Assembly (NCBI GenBank): GCA_003217035.1 | Contig: QCHV01000008.1 | Location: 1-43,512 of the forward strand | DNA length: 43,512 bases | Direction: 5' to 3' | Source of the DNA: Prochlorococcus sp. AG-402-G22 | Lineage (GTDB): Bacteria > Cyanobacteriota > Cyanobacteriia > PCC-6307 > Cyanobiaceae | In this document: one piece after another, positions 42,021 to 43,512 of the stretch | Layout of the letters: each line of letters starts with the position of its first letter | Numbering within the stretch: position 1 is the stretch's first letter | Translations under genes and position numbers: made by a program | Notes under the pieces: generated by a model | Seen by the model: only the letters and a program-made list of their open reading frames with translations | Database searches by the model: none | What the model was told of the DNA's origin: nothing

Positions 42021-42224
42021 ATGACGGACTTGATTGATTTTTGTATGTACTGCATATTCTGTTTAATTGCTTTCCATTACATGACCTCAAGAGCTCTAGA
42101 TGACTTCATTGACGATTGTTTTATAGAGAAAGATTCCATTTGTGATTTAAAGACAGAAGATTCCCTTTGGCTTGATCATTATGCCTCCCAATTAATTGCG
42201 GGAACTAATGAGCAAACTGAATAA
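42021..42224 (+). CDS. Small hypothetical protein with hydrophobic N-terminus
   Basis: A 67-residue protein with one hydrophobic segment (FCMYCIFCLIAFHYMTS) and an acidic tail with several Asp, Glu and Cys residues. AGGTG lies just before the ATG at 42021. It could be a small membrane protein with a cytoplasmic acidic end. It has no recognised family and stands alone after the porin. Confidence 0.5.
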   Translation: MTDLIDFCMYCIFCLIAFHYMTSRALDDFIDDCFIEKDSICDLKTEDSLWLDHYASQLIAGTNEQTE

Positions 42225-42308
42225 TCTCAAATTTAATTAACAACAATTTTAGAGGTTTAGCTCTTATTGCTACTCGCCCCCTTCTTGCTTCGGATTTTTA
42301 TACTTAAT

Positions 42309-42503
42309 TTATATAGCCCTGTTCCTAGGGATACGAGTTATAAAGTTCTTTTTGTTTATGCTGAGAAACATAATTAAACAAGAGAAACCTAGCAAGAAAG
42401 CAGTAGTTAAGATCAAAAGGAATCCAATGAAATTGTAGTCAGCTCTAAAAAAAGTAGCTGACTCTGCTATTTGCTTTAAGTAGGCTGAGTTTAGGTAACT
42501 CAT
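42309..42503 (-). CDS. Small single-span membrane protein
   Basis: A 64-residue protein with one long hydrophobic helix (FIGFLLILTTAFLLGFSCLIMFL) and a basic C-terminus (INKKNFITRIPRNRAI). Its ATG overlaps the stop of the PsbN-like gene as ATGA, so the two are coupled. The topology with positive residues after the span suggests the C-terminus on the cytoplasmic side. The family is unknown. Confidence 0.55.
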   Translation of the reverse strand: MSYLNSAYLKQIAESATFFRADYNFIGFLLILTTAFLLGFSCLIMFLSINKKNFITRIPRNRAI

Positions 42504-42721
42504 ATCAATCTGTCTTCATGGGTGTGAGCAATTCCTAGTTCATGCATCCGTGCATGCTCATCAATACTGTCTTTTAAGCTATTTGCTCCAGGACCAAAAG
42601 TGTTATACATGCCATAAGCAACTGAGCCAAATAAAAAAAACAAGATAAACCCTATCATTAAATAAGGAGATGGATGAAGGTTTGAGGTTTCCAAAGAAAA
42701 AAAAGCTTGTAACTTCAACAT
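42500..42721 (-). CDS. PsbN-like one-helix membrane protein with extended tail
   Basis: A 73-residue protein whose helix and following residues (SVAYGMYNTFGPGANSLKD, then SIDEH) resemble the conserved end of PsbN: helix, YG-aromatic, FGP, Leu-x-Asp, Asp/Glu-His. PsbN is a thylakoid protein needed for photosystem II assembly, normally about 45 residues and encoded opposite psbH. Here the N-terminus is longer (LKLQAFFSLETSNLHPSPYL) and a His-rich tail (RMHELGIAHTHEDRLI) extends past the normal end. No psbH is nearby. It could be a paralogue of psbN with a new role. The similarity is by eye. Confidence 0.5.
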   Translation of the reverse strand: MLKLQAFFSLETSNLHPSPYLMIGFILFFLFGSVAYGMYNTFGPGANSLKDSIDEHARMHELGIAHTHEDRLI

Positions 42722-42767
42722 ATTGATTTATTACCATCAACTTATCAATAAAATCTTTTACTATTCA

Positions 42768-42854
42768 ATGCATATTTCTTTTCAAAAAGAGACTTTTTTT
42801 ATCTATATAGCTGTTTCAATTGTTTCATTAGGGCTATTGTCTAGCTATAGTTAG
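42768..42854 (+). CDS. Possible 28-residue membrane peptide
   Basis: A short frame, MHISFQKETFFIYIAVSIVS then LGLLSSYS, with a single hydrophobic helix of the size of small photosystem or cytochrome subunits. No known subunit was matched, and there is no good Shine-Dalgarno. Listed as a possibility only. Confidence 0.25.
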   Translation: MHISFQKETFFIYIAVSIVSLGLLSSYS

Positions 42855-42972
42855 ATAATTGATCAATTTTTCGTTCATATGTATCAGGATAACCTTCCTG
42901 AAGTATTTAATTAGACTCTCCTTTTATGAGTTATGTGTAGTTTGGATGTGTATTATTTATCAAATCACAAAA

Positions 42973-43128
42973 ATGCAATTTAATCTGCTGGGTCTTGTTT
43001 CTTCTGAACTTGGGGTTTCTACCTCCACCATAAATATAGTCGTCACGTTTGCTACGTTCATTGTTTTAGTACTGCCTTTGCTATTGGTTCTTCGATCAAA
43101 GAAAGATGTTCGTAAGGTGACTCTTTAA
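42973..43128 (+). CDS. Small one-helix membrane protein (51 residues)
   Basis: A 51-residue protein: MQFNLLGLVSSELGVSTSTI, then a helix NIVVTFATFIVLVLPLLLVL and a basic end RSKKDVRKVTL. This looks like a small thylakoid or plasma-membrane subunit with positive residues on the cytoplasmic side. The frame is open further upstream to 42859, but the added residues look unlike a protein N-terminus, so I use the ATG at 42973. It is not clearly any named Psb or Pet subunit. Confidence 0.55.
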   Translation: MQFNLLGLVSSELGVSTSTINIVVTFATFIVLVLPLLLVLRSKKDVRKVTL

Positions 43129-43512
43129 GACCGTTTTCCCTAATTGAGTTGAATGAATATAGAAATACCATTTTTAACACCTGTTGATATTTTTTCAGCT
43201 TATTGACTCTATTTATTAGACGTTTCTCCTATGGGAAACTTAAGTTCTATTTTCTATGAAGTTCGATGTATTGGTTTTATTAGATCCATCCTCATGTGAC
43301 TTATAGGTGGTTTGAAATCAGAAGGTGTTTTTGTTTAGATAAGTAGTTGTTTTCGTTCGTAACACTCTAATGACGACTTGTATAAATCCATTTAAACATT
43401 TCTTGTATAATCAATTGAATCGGTTTTTCTAATTTATCAATAACTACTATTACCAATTTCGTCGACTTTAAAGACTCTTCGTGGCGGCTTTTTATTTTTT
43501 ATAACAAGCCTT
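43129..43512. other. Gene-poor end of window
   Basis: I see no convincing gene in these 384 bases. A hairpin with a seven-base stem (one G-T pair) lies at 43222-43239, and a TATAAT-like -10 box lies at 43406-43411, which might start a transcript leaving the window. Very short frames of 17 and 22 codons are present, but there is no evidence for them. The last 30 bases are T-rich after a GGCGGC, but no clean terminator stem was found. Confidence 0.4.

Noticed and set aside
42240-42305. Possible small RNA or terminator near a C-rich stretch
   Set aside because: CTCGCCCCC followed by CTTGCTTCGG looked structured, but no consistent stem could be drawn and no known small RNA was matched.

Overview
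The window looks like a chromosomal segment of a marine picocyanobacterium, most likely a low-light Prochlorococcus. It carries psbC/psbD, ycf4, petM, ycf39, an NTRC-type thioredoxin reductase-thioredoxin fusion, a split pntA/pntA2/pntB transhydrogenase, a cyanobacterial porin and many very short genes. It is A+T-rich and tightly packed. I found no rRNA, tRNA, CRISPR array, transposase or integrase. Strain and clade are inference; no search was run.

Region 1 (1 to about 13,247) is an accessory island of low-GC genes in several strand blocks. It holds two FkbH-type HAD proteins (one cut by the window edge), a MaoC-SDR-acyl carrier protein fusion, a stand-alone ACP, a stand-alone MaoC protein and a B12-binding-type radical SAM enzyme. 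It also holds an FkbM methyltransferase, a DUF4910-type metallopeptidase-like protein, a membrane-anchored SGNH-like protein, a second methyltransferase and two adjacent, apparently related proteins of unknown function. FkbH enzymes of known pathways load a glyceryl unit from 1,3-bisphosphoglycerate onto an ACP. The layout therefore suggests two ACP-based modules that build a small hydroxyacyl group, perhaps for a cell-surface glycan. That product is inference.

Region 2 (about 13,248 to 38,638) is housekeeping and photosynthetic: a 2Fe-2S ferredoxin, cobQ, a winged-helix-like small protein, maf, psbC/psbD, ycf4, a lipoprotein cyclophilin, ilvN, an alpha/beta hydrolase split by a nine-G tract, petM, ycf39, an IF-1-like protein, NTRC, pntA/pntA2/pntB, a YheT-like hydrolase, a thioredoxin-fold ferredoxin, dxr, cysS, polA, an HlyD-family adaptor and ychF.

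Region 3 (about 38,640 to 43,512) is a run of short and very short genes around one porin gene. Several are below 60 residues but have good Shine-Dalgarno sequences or stop/start overlaps. One on the minus strand resembles PsbN with a longer tail.

The main points for a second look are the two FkbH/ACP/hotdog modules, the nine-G frameshift tract in the hydrolase gene, the pair of unknown proteins downstream of cobQ and ferredoxin, and the small-protein cluster.
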